Source: Pseudoalteromonas citrea
GTDB taxonomy: Bacteria > Pseudomonadota > Gammaproteobacteria > Enterobacterales > Alteromonadaceae
Length of the DNA stretch: 64,000 nucleotides
Direction: 5' to 3'
Assembly (NCBI RefSeq): GCF_000238375.3
Contig: NZ_AHBZ03000014.1
Span: forward strand, 682,001 to 746,000
Under the pieces are notes generated by a model that saw only the letters and a list, made by a program, of their open reading frames with translations, was not told where the DNA came from and did no database searches. The position numbers were made by a program, and so were the translations under genes. Shown here one piece after another: positions 16,244 through 25,352 of the stretch (the stretch's first letter is position 1; each line of letters opens with the position of its first letter).

Positions 16244-19200
16244 CTATCGCATCCATACTTTAATTTCTGCTAAACCATTATCTTGTAACGTCTGCAACTG
16301 AGATTCAATATTGCTGCTTTGCTCAAATTCAAACGCATCAAGTTGATCATCAAAGATAATCGTCGCAGAACCATCTCCACCTCGCTGTTTAACTTGATGA
16401 AGCGCTATATCAGCTAAGTTTACAGATGCTTCCCAGCCAATGACTTGTCCGCCCAATAATGGCAATGGATAAAATGACCAACCCATCGAAACCGTTAACT
16501 TCATAGATTTACCATTGGGTAAATTAAAATCAAAATCAGCGATAGCTTTACACAACTCTCCTACATACTCCTCCACTTCATCACGCTTGAAGTCTCGTAA
16601 AAGTAATAAGAACTCATCGCCGCTCCAACGAGCGACATAATCAGACCCTTGCGTGCGCATATTGAGTAATGTTGCCAGTTGTTGTAAACAACTATCCCCC
16701 CCAATAGGGCCGTACGTATCATTGATTTTACTAAAGCTATCAACATTTAAAATCATCAGCACTAGGCGCTTATTTTGTTGCTGTAAAGACTGAGCATTAC
16801 GCTGATAGTGCTCGACATCTTTTGGTAGCTGATCAAACAAGAAGCGTCTACTACGTAAGCCAGTCAGTTCATCGGTATGACTCACTAACTTTAACTGCGT
16901 ATTTACTTGATTGAGCTTTTCGTTGGCCTTTCGAAGCTCTGTTGTCCTATCTGCAACGAGGTTTTCTAGCGCCATTTGCTTTCTACGTTCTTGCGCCCGG
17001 AATACCCAAAATATTAGGTAGAATAAGAAAATAAAGCCACACGTGATCACTAAGCGAAAGTAAATGGTTTCATCAAAGCGTCGGGGCAAAGATATCGCCA
17101 CTTGTTTGGTTCGCGCTTTTGTCCAGTTTTGCCCTCGGCGTTTCACCTCTAACTCAAATAGGTATTCACCCGGTGGTAAATTAGTGTAAATAGCTTCTTG
17201 ACCTGTTGATGCATCACGCCACTCACTCTTACCTTTACCTGATAAACGATAACGGAACTCAATACTTTTCGGTGCATAGAAATCAATCGCGGTATATTTT
17301 ATTGTAATATCACGCTCACCGTTACCTAACACAATCCTATCTTTTAAAGAGCCGCTGGGTATCCGTCTCTCTTTCGTATTAAGTGCTTCTAATTTAGGCT
17401 GTAAGTCGTCTGCTCCAAACAACTGAACATCTTTTGGGATCTCGACAACCCCTTGCGAACTTGGATACCAAATAGAACTTTCGGTTTCCATGACCGCATC
17501 ATGACCAAAACCTGAACAGCATTGACTTGCTTTACCATCCAACTGTCGGTCAAATTGGCTTATCACTTGTTCAACTTGTAGATTATTAATACTCTGAGAA
17601 AATTGAGCTGCTGGCATGCGGTAAACGCCTTTTTTAGTGCTCACCCAAATTTGCCCAAACTTTTTATCATAATGTAATGAATTAATAGAGCCGTACGGTA
17701 ACCCATTAGACGCATCTAATTGAAGCCAGTCGCCTTCCATTGTTTGATAAAAAAGGCCATGGCTACGAGAGCCTATCAACGTAGAAACGCCATCTAAATG
17801 TAATATACTGGTGATATACGCAACGTCGAGTGCCGTATGGCTTCCTAGTTTTTCGATACCACGTTCATTGTATTGATATGCGCCTTTGTTAGTACCAATA
17901 AAGCCGAAGTTAGGTAGGTCCAGTACAAAGGTAATATATTGGCTTCCCAAAAATGAGTTATATGCAAACGGCGTGAGTCCTGCATAATCTAAGCGATAAA
18001 GCCCTCTACCAGTGCCTAGCCACAGACCGCCTTTATTGGAGGTGCTGATCGAAAATACAGGGTTATCTCTCAGCTCAATAAATGGCAAGGTATACACCTG
18101 CCCTTGCTCGTATAAAAGAACACCTTTATCAGTTCCTAAATACAGGCGGTCTCCTTGAAACTCCAAATCAAATACTTGTCTGCGCTTTAATTTCTGCATC
18201 GATAACACTTGTTGAAATTCGCCAAGTTTATCGAATACGCCAACCCCTAAACGACTTGATGCCCAAACTTTATCATCTGTTGCTTGTGTGATGGCTGTCA
18301 CACCTTGATTTATGGTTGGCCCTACCTGATGACGTTCAACTTTCCCTGAGTGAGCAAACCATAGCCCTTCATTCAAGCTACCCAACCAAATATTATCTTC
18401 ACGATCCTTGAATATATCTGAAAACCATATGTTTTGTTCCGCTTGCGTTGGCCTCACCGACTGCCAAGATCCATTAGGCTCTCGATACATGAGTTCACTC
18501 GATGTTGAAACCCAGAAGCCACCATCTTCATCACCGAGAAACTTATAAACAGCAGTATTCCCTATTTCTCCATAGCGACGAATAACCTCATCAATATCTA
18601 AAAAATACGCGCCCAACTCAGATGCCAAATATAAACGGCCATCGATCCAAGCAAGGTCATGAATAATGGTTTGCGCTAATTGCCGAGGTAGAGACAGCTT
18701 ACTCGCTAGCTTCAATCGAAATTCATTATTATTGATTGAACTCGACTCTTTAATTTTAAGTAAGTGGTGCTCATTTACCAACCAAATACCATCAGATGAC
18801 AATGCCATTCGTGTCACTGAACCAACGATTTGATTGATTTTACTCGGAGAAAATTGGGCCTGTTGATGCTCACTCTGATGGAGTAACTGATCCGCTTCAG
18901 ATATATAGTACAGGCCGTTCGAAGCAATCCATATACCACCATCATGATCTTCTAATAGGTCATGAACCGGACCTTGGGTATTGAAGCTTTGTGCTTCAAG
19001 TGTCTGAGGGTTTAAACGGTGTAATCCTCGTCGCGTGCCAATCCATAGCATGCCGCGCTTATCAATGAGTAACTTATGGACTGCATTTGATTGCAAAAAA
19101 CGCGTATTTTGTGTCGTTAAATTGGTAAACTTGTGACCATCAAACCGGCTAAGACCGAATTGCGTCCCTAGCCAGATATAACCGTTATTATCTTGTACAA

Positions 19201-19357
19201 TGCTAGCGATTGATTGTGACGGCAAGCCATTTTGTAAATTCCATTGTTTCACAACATAATCATTAATTGCTGAAAATGCCGACTTTGAGGTAAAAGCCAA
19301 CCCCATAAATATTAACAACCAAACAGTTACTAGCGTCTTTTTATTAGTCACAAACAT
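16244..19357 (-). CDS. Periplasmic beta-propeller sensor with diguanylate cyclase domain
   Basis: This 1037-residue protein should make cyclic di-GMP in response to an extracytoplasmic signal. It has a signal-anchor N-terminus (about residues 9-30). Regulator-propeller repeats follow (about 35-630, seen as DNNGYIWLGTQFGLSRFDG and later WLGTGRGLYRLD). A Y_Y_Y domain (about 695-765) precedes a membrane helix (about 778-798) and a coiled coil. The C-terminal GGDEF domain starts DELTGLRSRRFLF. The active loop reads SGDEF (912-916), not GGDEF. The product-inhibition site has Q in place of the R of RxxD. It starts eight bases after pgpA, so it is at the end of the riboflavin/thiamine operon. Confidence 0.9.
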   Translation of the reverse strand: MFVTNKKTLVTVWLLIFMGLAFTSKSAFSAINDYVVKQWNLQNGLPSQSIASIVQDNNGYIWLGTQFGLSRFDGHKFTNLTTQNTRFLQSNAVHKLLIDKRGMLWIGTRRGLHRLNPQTLEAQSFNTQGPVHDLLEDHDGGIWIASNGLYYISEADQLLHQSEHQQAQFSPSKINQIVGSVTRMALSSDGIWLVNEHHLLKIKESSSINNNEFRLKLASKLSLPRQLAQTIIHDLAWIDGRLYLASELGAYFLDIDEVIRRYGEIGNTAVYKFLGDEDGGFWVSTSSELMYREPNGSWQSVRPTQAEQNIWFSDIFKDREDNIWLGSLNEGLWFAHSGKVERHQVGPTINQGVTAITQATDDKVWASSRLGVGVFDKLGEFQQVLSMQKLKRRQVFDLEFQGDRLYLGTDKGVLLYEQGQVYTLPFIELRDNPVFSISTSNKGGLWLGTGRGLYRLDYAGLTPFAYNSFLGSQYITFVLDLPNFGFIGTNKGAYQYNERGIEKLGSHTALDVAYITSILHLDGVSTLIGSRSHGLFYQTMEGDWLQLDASNGLPYGSINSLHYDKKFGQIWVSTKKGVYRMPAAQFSQSINNLQVEQVISQFDRQLDGKASQCCSGFGHDAVMETESSIWYPSSQGVVEIPKDVQLFGADDLQPKLEALNTKERRIPSGSLKDRIVLGNGERDITIKYTAIDFYAPKSIEFRYRLSGKGKSEWRDASTGQEAIYTNLPPGEYLFELEVKRRGQNWTKARTKQVAISLPRRFDETIYFRLVITCGFIFLFYLIFWVFRAQERRKQMALENLVADRTTELRKANEKLNQVNTQLKLVSHTDELTGLRSRRFLFDQLPKDVEHYQRNAQSLQQQNKRLVLMILNVDSFSKINDTYGPIGGDSCLQQLATLLNMRTQGSDYVARWSGDEFLLLLRDFKRDEVEEYVGELCKAIADFDFNLPNGKSMKLTVSMGWSFYPLPLLGGQVIGWEASVNLADIALHQVKQRGGDGSATIIFDDQLDAFEFEQSSNIESQLQTLQDNGLAEIKVWMR

Positions 19358-19365
19358 CGCCTAGA

Positions 19366-19845
19366 TTAACCCGCTAAAACGCCTGTTTTTAGCAGAGCTT
19401 GCAAACAAATCAATGAAAAAATCCCGGCTAAAATATCATCTGCCATGATCCCCCATCCTCCTTTTAAGCGTTTATCTAACAACTTAATCGGTCCAGGCTT
19501 TACAATATCAAAGAAACGAAACAACAGAAACCCAGCCAGCAACGTTTGCCAACTTAATGCAGCACCTAACATTGTAATATAAAAGCCTGCAACTTCGTCC
19601 CATACTATCGCTGGATGATCATGTACTTGCACATCTTTTGCTGTTTTACCACAAGCCCATAACCCAAACACACTAATAACAATAGCGAAAACACACTGAA
19701 GCCATAATGGATACGATAAAGTAATAAAAATAAACGGTAAAGCTGCTAACGTACCTACAGTGCCTGGAGCAACTGGAGATAAGCCTAAGCCAAAACCTAG
19801 TCCAAAAAATTGGTGAGGTCGCTTTAAATTAAACTGCTTAGCCAA
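19366..19845 (-). CDS. pgpA: Phosphatidylglycerophosphatase A
   Basis: PgpA removes phosphate from phosphatidylglycerophosphate to give phosphatidylglycerol in the inner membrane. The 159-residue protein shows LGFGLGLSPVAPGTVGTLAALP near the N-terminus, HDHPAIVWDEVAGFY (about residues 75-89) and RFFDIVKPGPIKLLDKRLKGGWGIMADDILAG, all family signatures. About four membrane segments are visible. It follows thiL by eight bases, a common arrangement, and is followed by the propeller-GGDEF gene. Confidence 0.94.
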   Translation of the reverse strand: MAKQFNLKRPHQFFGLGFGLGLSPVAPGTVGTLAALPFIFITLSYPLWLQCVFAIVISVFGLWACGKTAKDVQVHDHPAIVWDEVAGFYITMLGAALSWQTLLAGFLLFRFFDIVKPGPIKLLDKRLKGGWGIMADDILAGIFSLICLQALLKTGVLAG

Positions 19846-19853
19846 ACTTTCTC

Positions 19854-20816
19854 CTAGCTAAAATGCTCAAAACCCGACTCAGGTAACAGCCAAGGTTGGT
19901 TATCATATAATAACTCAATGTCATCACTACCTGCTTGAATTTGGCCAATGCATATTGGTTCAACCCCATACTGGTGTAATTTAGATTCCATCGTTAACTT
20001 ATTATCTTGTGAAACAGTGTATAACAATTCATAGTCATCGCCATACGCCAGTGCTAACTTGAGTGCTTGATCCAATGGTACATTATTACGTAGTGCGTCT
20101 GACATAGGTACTTTATCAGCATGGATCCGCGCAGTAACACCTGATCGACGTAAAATATGAGACAAGTCTGCAAGTACCCCGTCAGAAATATCAATCGCAG
20201 AAGAGGCGATCCCTCTTAATGCTTGACCAGCAGCTACACGTGGCGACGGATAATGAAACTGTTTAAGTACTGACGCAGCATCATACTCACTTAGAGGCCA
20301 GCCTTTTTTACGACTTTCAATCGCTAACCCCGCATCCCCTAAATTACCTGTGACATAAATCCAATCACCCACTTTGGCGCCTGAACGCGTCAACGCTTTA
20401 CCTTTTGGCACGGTTCCTTTAGCACAAATAGTAATCGTAAGCGGCCCTTGAGTAGTATCACCACCAATAATCTGAACATTAAAGTATTCAGCTATTTCAT
20501 GCATACCTTCAGTGAACTCTTCTAGCCACTCAGGGTCTATTTGAGGTAATGTTAAGCCTAAGGAAACCCAAGTTGGTTCAGCACCCATCGCCGCTAAATC
20601 ACTTAAGTTAACGGCCAGTGCTCTGTGCCCCAGTGCGCGAGGGGGAATATCAGCAAAGAAGTGCACCCCTTCAACCAGTGTATCGGTTGTAATTGCCAGC
20701 TGGCAGTTATCAGGTACATTAACCAAAGCACAATCATCACCAATCCCTACATCAACATCACGTCGCGTAACACCACGACCAGTAAAGTAGCGATTAATTA
20801 ATTCAAATTCCTTCAT
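19854..20816 (-). CDS. thiL: Thiamine-monophosphate kinase
   Basis: ThiL phosphorylates thiamine monophosphate to the active cofactor thiamine diphosphate. The 320-residue protein has GIGDDCAL (about residues 24-31), NLSDLAAMGA, IIGGDTTQGP and AIDISDGVLADLSHI, the metal and ATP-binding aspartates of the family. The frame can extend to a TTG at 20822, but the ATG at 20816 gives the family N-terminus MKEFELINRYF. The nearest good ribosome-binding site, AAAGGAG at 20851-20845, lies beyond a terminator-like hairpin, so the start region is unusual (see finding). Confidence 0.93.
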   Translation of the reverse strand: MKEFELINRYFTGRGVTRRDVDVGIGDDCALVNVPDNCQLAITTDTLVEGVHFFADIPPRALGHRALAVNLSDLAAMGAEPTWVSLGLTLPQIDPEWLEEFTEGMHEIAEYFNVQIIGGDTTQGPLTITICAKGTVPKGKALTRSGAKVGDWIYVTGNLGDAGLAIESRKKGWPLSEYDAASVLKQFHYPSPRVAAGQALRGIASSAIDISDGVLADLSHILRRSGVTARIHADKVPMSDALRNNVPLDQALKLALAYGDDYELLYTVSQDNKLTMESKLHQYGVEPICIGQIQAGSDDIELLYDNQPWLLPESGFEHFS

Positions 20817-20820
20817 ACAC

Positions 20821-20843
20821 AAAAAAGCCGGCCAATGCCGGCT
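20821..20843 (-). terminator. Intrinsic-terminator-like hairpin between nusB and thiL
   Basis: On the minus strand AGCCGGC, a four-base loop and GCCGGCT form a perfect GC-rich stem followed by six T residues. The T run ends only four bases before the thiL ATG. It could attenuate transcription into thiL-pgpA, or fold so that the upstream AAAGGAG comes close to the start codon. Confidence 0.8.
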
Positions 20844-20859
20844 CTCCTTTTGGTTGCCT

Positions 20860-21270
20860 TTACTTGCGGATATCTTTTACCGCTTTATCTAGCACACCAT
20901 TTACAAACTTGTGGCTGTCTTCTGCACCAAATATCTTTGCTAACTCAATACCTTCATTGATAGCAACTTTATAAGGTACATCTTCACGGAATTTCAGTTC
21001 GTAAGCACTTACACGAAGAACTGCTCGTTCAACCATATCTAAGTCATCAAAAGGACGAGATAAATGTGGGGTAACAATTTCATCAAGTTGCTTTTGATTT
21101 ACTGCAACGCCACGCGCTAAGTCTTTAAAATACTCAACATCTACTTTGGTAACGTCGTTCTCAATCAACATCTGTTGTTCGATATCACCAATTGGGTTGC
21201 CACTTAATTGCCATGAATAAACGGCTTGTAGTGCTAATACGCGCGCTTTGCGTCTTGCTGCTGGTTTCAC
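20860..21270 (-). CDS. nusB: Transcription antitermination protein NusB
   Basis: NusB pairs with NusE (S10) on boxA RNA to support rRNA antitermination. The all-helical 136-residue protein begins [25 protein letters not shown] and contains [19 protein letters not shown] and [27 protein letters not shown], typical of the family. Length is close to E. coli NusB (139). It lies 11 bases after ribH, the usual ribH-nusB order. Confidence 0.95.
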   Translation of the reverse strand: MKPAARRKARVLALQAVYSWQLSGNPIGDIEQQMLIENDVTKVDVEYFKDLARGVAVNQKQLDEIVTPHLSRPFDDLDMVERAVLRVSAYELKFREDVPYKVAINEGIELAKIFGAEDSHKFVNGVLDKAVKDIRK

Positions 21271-21281
21271 TGAAGATCCTC

Positions 21282-21746
21282 TTAAATTTTATCGAGTACG
21301 TTAACCATTTCTAGCGCACCAAGCGCGGCTTCGCCACCCTTGTTGCCCATTTTGGTTCCCGCACGTTCAATAGCTTGCTCGATGCTTTCGGTAGTCAACA
21401 CACCAAATGCAACTGGGATATCATGATCTAATGAAACACATGCAAGTCCTTTGTTCGACTCATTTGCAACCAAATCAAAGTGCGGCGTTCCGCCACGAAT
21501 AATGACACCGAGTGCAATTATCGCATCAAACTCTTTTTTCATTGCAATGCGTTTAGCCGCAAGAGGTAACTCAACAGCACCTGGTACATATACCACTGTG
21601 ATATCTTCATCACTAACACCACCCGTACGCTTTAACTCATCGACAGCGCCATCTAGCAAACTGCTTCCGATGAAGTCATTAAAACGAGAAATGACAATGG
21701 CAAACTTTTTGCCTGGTGCGTACTTATTACCTTCAATAATATTCAT
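21282..21746 (-). CDS. ribH: 6,7-dimethyl-8-ribityllumazine synthase
   Basis: RibH condenses the pyrimidine intermediate with 3,4-dihydroxy-2-butanone 4-phosphate, the penultimate step to riboflavin. The 154-residue subunit assembles into icosahedral shells in most bacteria. Visible signatures are [21 protein letters not shown] and [17 protein letters not shown], including the active-site His of TPHFD, and [15 protein letters not shown] at the end. An AGGATCA site precedes the ATG. The 151-base gap from ribBX may hold a separate promoter (a TATTAT box is near 21838), but no FMN riboswitch is visible there. Confidence 0.95.
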   Translation of the reverse strand: MNIIEGNKYAPGKKFAIVISRFNDFIGSSLLDGAVDELKRTGGVSDEDITVVYVPGAVELPLAAKRIAMKKEFDAIIALGVIIRGGTPHFDLVANESNKGLACVSLDHDIPVAFGVLTTESIEQAIERAGTKMGNKGGEAALGALEMVNVLDKI

Positions 21747-21897
21747 TAGATGATCCTAATCTTGTGTAATACCACAGCAGCCCTTATATATTGCAAGCTA
21801 CTTGGTATGAGCAATTGCCAAATTGGAGCGCATAATAGCACAACTTTACGTCTACCTAAACAACCTTTAATCGCGCTCAAATATGCGCTATCTACTA

Positions 21898-23010
21898 CTA
21901 TTTAGGCTCAACGTATTCCACTACTTCAAGGTGAAAGCCTGACAATGCATGATATTTTTTCGGCATACTCATCAAACGCATTTTTTGAATACCTAAATCA
22001 GCTAAAATTTGCGATCCTACACCAACAGTACGAGACGTGCCTTGAAACTTACGTAAATTAACACTTTCACCAGCATCTTCAGCTGCAAACGCTTTCACCA
22101 TAGATTCGATATCAGCTGGGTTCTCTTGCTTGCCTAGAATAACAAGCACACCGTTGTTTTCACTGATATGTTTCATCGCTCCGTGTAAACTCCAGCTTCT
22201 ATCAGCTCCCCGATCCGATAACAACACATCATTAAACGTGCTTTGTAAATGAACTCTTACGAGCGTAGGCTCATCAGCATTTACTTCACCACGTTTCATT
22301 ACATAGTGAAGTTGGTTATCAATGGTATCTTTATATGTTACTAAATCAAACTCGCCAAACTCGGTAGGAAGCTTACATTCAGCTACTTTCTCTATGGTTG
22401 TTTCATTCAGGTTTCTATATTCAATTAAATCGGCGATAGTACCGATTTTAATATCATGTTCTTTGGCAAATACTTCTAATTGTGGGCGTCGCGCCATAGT
22501 CCCGTCAGCATTTAATATTTCAACGATGACCGACGATGCTTCAAAACCAGCCAAGCGAGCAAGGTCACACCCAGCTTCTGTATGCCCCGCGCGAGTGAGT
22601 ACGCCACCAGCTTGTGCCATAATAGGAAATATATGACCTGGTTGAACAATATCCTGTGGCACGGCCCCTTTAGCGACTGCGGCTTGAACAGTACGAGCTC
22701 GGTCTGCAGCTGAAATGCCCGTTGTTACACCTTTAGCAGCTTCAATGGACATGGTAAAGTTTGTTGAAAACTGAGCACCGTTATTGCGAACCATCAGCGG
22801 TAAATCTAACTGCTGACAACGCTCTTGAGTCATTGTTAAACAAATTAAACCTCGACCGTGTGTTGCCATAAAATTAATGGCATCCGCTGAAATATGTTCA
22901 GCAGCAATGATTAAATCACCTTCATTCTCGCGGTCTTCATCATCCATTAAAATAACCATTTTACCGGCTTTTATGTCATCAATGATCTCTTGTGCGCTAT
23001 TTAAATTCAT
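21898..23010 (-). CDS. ribBX: RibBX: 3,4-dihydroxy-2-butanone-4-phosphate synthase fused to a degenerate RibA domain
   Basis: The N-terminal half (about residues 1-205) is a complete RibB, which converts ribulose 5-phosphate to dihydroxybutanone phosphate. It has [24 protein letters not shown] and [16 protein letters not shown]. The C-terminal half (about 210-370) aligns with GTP cyclohydrolase II but lacks the three zinc cysteines: the expected HSEC...CDC region reads [20 protein letters not shown]. It is therefore unlikely to hydrolyse GTP. This fusion is known as RibBX in Shewanella and other proteobacteria. A genuine ribA would be needed elsewhere in the genome. Automatic annotation as bifunctional RibBA would be wrong. 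Confidence 0.9.
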   Translation of the reverse strand: MNLNSAQEIIDDIKAGKMVILMDDEDRENEGDLIIAAEHISADAINFMATHGRGLICLTMTQERCQQLDLPLMVRNNGAQFSTNFTMSIEAAKGVTTGISAADRARTVQAAVAKGAVPQDIVQPGHIFPIMAQAGGVLTRAGHTEAGCDLARLAGFEASSVIVEILNADGTMARRPQLEVFAKEHDIKIGTIADLIEYRNLNETTIEKVAECKLPTEFGEFDLVTYKDTIDNQLHYVMKRGEVNADEPTLVRVHLQSTFNDVLLSDRGADRSWSLHGAMKHISENNGVLVILGKQENPADIESMVKAFAAEDAGESVNLRKFQGTSRTVGVGSQILADLGIQKMRLMSMPKKYHALSGFHLEVVEYVEPK

Positions 23011-23041
23011 AATTTACCTGCTATTTTTATTTGCTATCGGA

Positions 23042-23698
23042 TTACTTAATAAAACCCGCTTTGGCTAACAAATTTGTTGTGAGAGTCGATTCTGTTGCTG
23101 GCGTATGAGTACCTTGTATCAGACGCTCTAAATACCGAGAAATTTGATCAACTTCTAAATTAATTTTGGTGCCAACTTGAAAGTCCACAATGGTGGTTTC
23201 TTGTGCCGTGTGCGGCACAATTGTCAGCTTAAATTTATTCTCTTTGATGTCATTGACCGTAAGGCTAATGCCATCTATTGCGACGGATCCTTTGTAAGGA
23301 ATATATTTCATCAGCGCTTCAGGCGCTTTTAGCCAATATTCTGTTGCTCGTGCATTTTGGTGCACACTGTCTATCGTCGCGATCCCATCCACATGCCCTG
23401 AAACTAAATGACCGCCGAGTCTAGAGATAGGTTGTAATGCCTTTTCTAAGTTAACCTTTTGCCCTAGCTTGTAATGAGCAAACAATGTTAAATGCAGCGT
23501 TTCATTTGAGACATCAGCTTTAAAGCCATCGCTAAACTTTTCAACTACCGTAAGACAAACACCATTGGTAGCAATACTATCGCCTAACTTCACGTCGTGC
23601 ATATTTAAGGTATTACTTGTCACACGGACAGTTAAATCACCTTGTTTCGAAACTAGCTCGGTCAGGGTGCCTGTTGCTTCGATTATTCCTGTAAACAT
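23042..23698 (-). CDS. ribE: Riboflavin synthase alpha subunit
   Basis: Riboflavin synthase dismutates two ribityllumazine molecules to riboflavin. The 218-residue protein is built from two lumazine-binding repeats. The first begins MFTGIIEATGTL and includes GVCLTVVEK. The second includes GHVDGIATI, IAIDGISLTVND-type sequence (here VAIDGISLTVND) and IVPHTAQETTI. It follows ribD by seven bases and precedes ribBX by 31 bases. The gene is called ribE or ribC depending on the naming scheme. Confidence 0.94.
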   Translation of the reverse strand: MFTGIIEATGTLTELVSKQGDLTVRVTSNTLNMHDVKLGDSIATNGVCLTVVEKFSDGFKADVSNETLHLTLFAHYKLGQKVNLEKALQPISRLGGHLVSGHVDGIATIDSVHQNARATEYWLKAPEALMKYIPYKGSVAIDGISLTVNDIKENKFKLTIVPHTAQETTIVDFQVGTKINLEVDQISRYLERLIQGTHTPATESTLTTNLLAKAGFIK

Positions 23699-23705
23699 AA
23701 TGCCT

Positions 23706-24818
23706 CTATGAAACTGCTCTAAGGGTTAAACGAATATCATCACCGACTCGTTCAACACTTGTAAAATTAAGTGCTGTTATTTCATTCATGTGGGTTAATT
23801 CAGGAGTATTAAATAACCCTCTACCGTCATGACCTATAATCTTAGGCGCAAGATAAACAACAAATTCATCAATTAAATTTTGCTGATGAAAAACCCCAGC
23901 GAGCGTTGCGCCAGCTTCAAGCCAAACACGGTTCACGCCACGCTTGGCCAATAATGCCAACACGCTTTGGCAATCAATTTTTTCACCCTGTTTTGGAACA
24001 ACCACTTGCTCTACAAAATGTGGCCATTGCTGCGTATTATCAAGGGATGTTCTCAAAATAATAATGGGGGATGAAAATTGAAATAACGCAAGCGCTGGCG
24101 TCAAACGGTTCTGAGAGTCAAAAATAACCCGTATTGGTTGGCGCAGTGAAGTGCCTTCAGGCAAAGTGATATCACACTCAGTTTCTCGCACATTTAACTT
24201 AGCATCATCGGCTAAAACCGTATCTGCGCCGGTTAAAATAGCACAGCTTTGCGCTCTAAAACCTTGTACATCTTGGCGTGCTTGCGATGACGTTATCCAT
24301 TTACTTTCGCCATTATTTAACGCGGTTTTTCCATCCACTGATGCCGCTAGTTTGCAGGTAACAAAAGGAAGCCCGGTCTCCATTCGCTTTAAAAAGCCAT
24401 CATTTAATGCTCTCGCTTGTGCTTCTAGCAAACCCGACGCAGTCTCAATACCTGCCTCTTTCAGCATTGCCAAACCTCGGCCTGCAACTTGCGGATTAGG
24501 GTCAACCATCGCAGCAACGACTCTGGCAACTCCGGCTTTTATCAGTCCTTCCGCACAAGGGGGTGTGCGGCCATAATGGCTACACGGTTCTAAGGTCACG
24601 TAAGCTGTTGCTCCGCTTGCACGGCTGCCAGCCGCTTTCAATGCGTGAACTTCAGCATGCGGCTCACCCGCTCGCTGATGAAACCCCTCACCGACGACAT
24701 AACCGTCCTTTACCACAACACACCCTACATTTGGGTTAGGCGTTGTGGTATATCGACCTTGACGTGCAAGTTCAATTGCACGCGCCATAAAGTGTTTGTC
24801 TTGATCACTAAACGCCAT
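23706..24818 (-). CDS. ribD: Bifunctional riboflavin deaminase/reductase RibD
   Basis: RibD deaminates and then reduces the pyrimidine intermediate in riboflavin synthesis. The 370-residue protein has an N-terminal cytidine-deaminase-like domain (about residues 1-145) with zinc ligands HAEVHAL and PCSHYGRTPPC. The C-terminal NADPH reductase domain (about 150-370) has TCKLAASVDGKTAL, SKWITSSQARQDV and RVWLEAGATLAG. Its ATG overlaps the nrdR stop as TAATG, so the two are translationally coupled, a common pairing in gammaproteobacteria. Confidence 0.95.
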   Translation of the reverse strand: MAFSDQDKHFMARAIELARQGRYTTTPNPNVGCVVVKDGYVVGEGFHQRAGEPHAEVHALKAAGSRASGATAYVTLEPCSHYGRTPPCAEGLIKAGVARVVAAMVDPNPQVAGRGLAMLKEAGIETASGLLEAQARALNDGFLKRMETGLPFVTCKLAASVDGKTALNNGESKWITSSQARQDVQGFRAQSCAILTGADTVLADDAKLNVRETECDITLPEGTSLRQPIRVIFDSQNRLTPALALFQFSSPIIILRTSLDNTQQWPHFVEQVVVPKQGEKIDCQSVLALLAKRGVNRVWLEAGATLAGVFHQQNLIDEFVVYLAPKIIGHDGRGLFNTPELTHMNEITALNFTSVERVGDDIRLTLRAVS

Positions 24819-25267
24819 TAATCTCCTAGCCTCGCGATTTCTTCGCCAAATTCACGTACATCCTCAAATGAACGATACACAGATGCAAAACGCACATAAG
24901 CCACTTTATCTAGCTTTTTCAGCGCTTCCATTATGCATTCACCTATCATATGACTGGGGATTTCACGCTCGCCAGTAGCCCGAATTGTAGACTTAATTTC
25001 GTGGATCACTTCATCAACTTGCTCTGTGCTTACTGGTCGTTTTTCTAATGCTCGGTGTAACCCATTGATGAGTTTATCTTCATTGAAGGGTTCTCGTGAG
25101 CCATCTTGTTTGATCACTCTAGGCATAACGAGCTCCGCCCCTTCAAAAGTAGTAAAGCGCTCATGGCATTCAATACACTCTCGACGACGACGGACCTGAT
25201 GACCTGAACTCACCAGGCGCGAATCAATCACTTTAGTATCTTTGGCGGTACAAAATGGGCAATGCAT
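24818..25267 (-). CDS. nrdR: Ribonucleotide reductase repressor NrdR
   Basis: NrdR represses ribonucleotide reductase genes by sensing ATP and dATP. The 149-residue protein has an N-terminal zinc ribbon (CPFC at residues 3-6 and CIEC at about 31-34) and an ATP-cone domain from about residue 46, starting [21 protein letters not shown]. All four zinc cysteines are present. It is first in the run towards ribD and follows the glyA terminator, so its promoter should lie near 25268-25291. No NrdR box was recognised in this window. Confidence 0.95.
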   Translation of the reverse strand: MHCPFCTAKDTKVIDSRLVSSGHQVRRRRECIECHERFTTFEGAELVMPRVIKQDGSREPFNEDKLINGLHRALEKRPVSTEQVDEVIHEIKSTIRATGEREIPSHMIGECIMEALKKLDKVAYVRFASVYRSFEDVREFGEEIARLGD

Positions 25268-25291
25268 AGTTGTTCACTTTTAACTGGATAC

Positions 25292-25317
25292 AAAAAAGGC
25301 CGCTATATAGCGGCCTT
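25292..25317 (-). terminator. Rho-independent terminator after glyA
   Basis: AAGGCCGC, a TATATA loop and GCGGCCTT form a perfect stem, followed on the minus strand by a run of T residues. It lies 35 bases after the glyA stop and separates glyA from nrdR. Confidence 0.92.
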
Positions 25318-25352
25318 AATGATATCAAAAATCTCTGTTTTTGTGAGCTAAA

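Noticed and set aside
21747-21897. Possible FMN riboswitch before ribH
   Set aside because: The 151-base gap does not show the conserved opening or stems of the RFN element, only AT-rich sequence with a TATTAT box.
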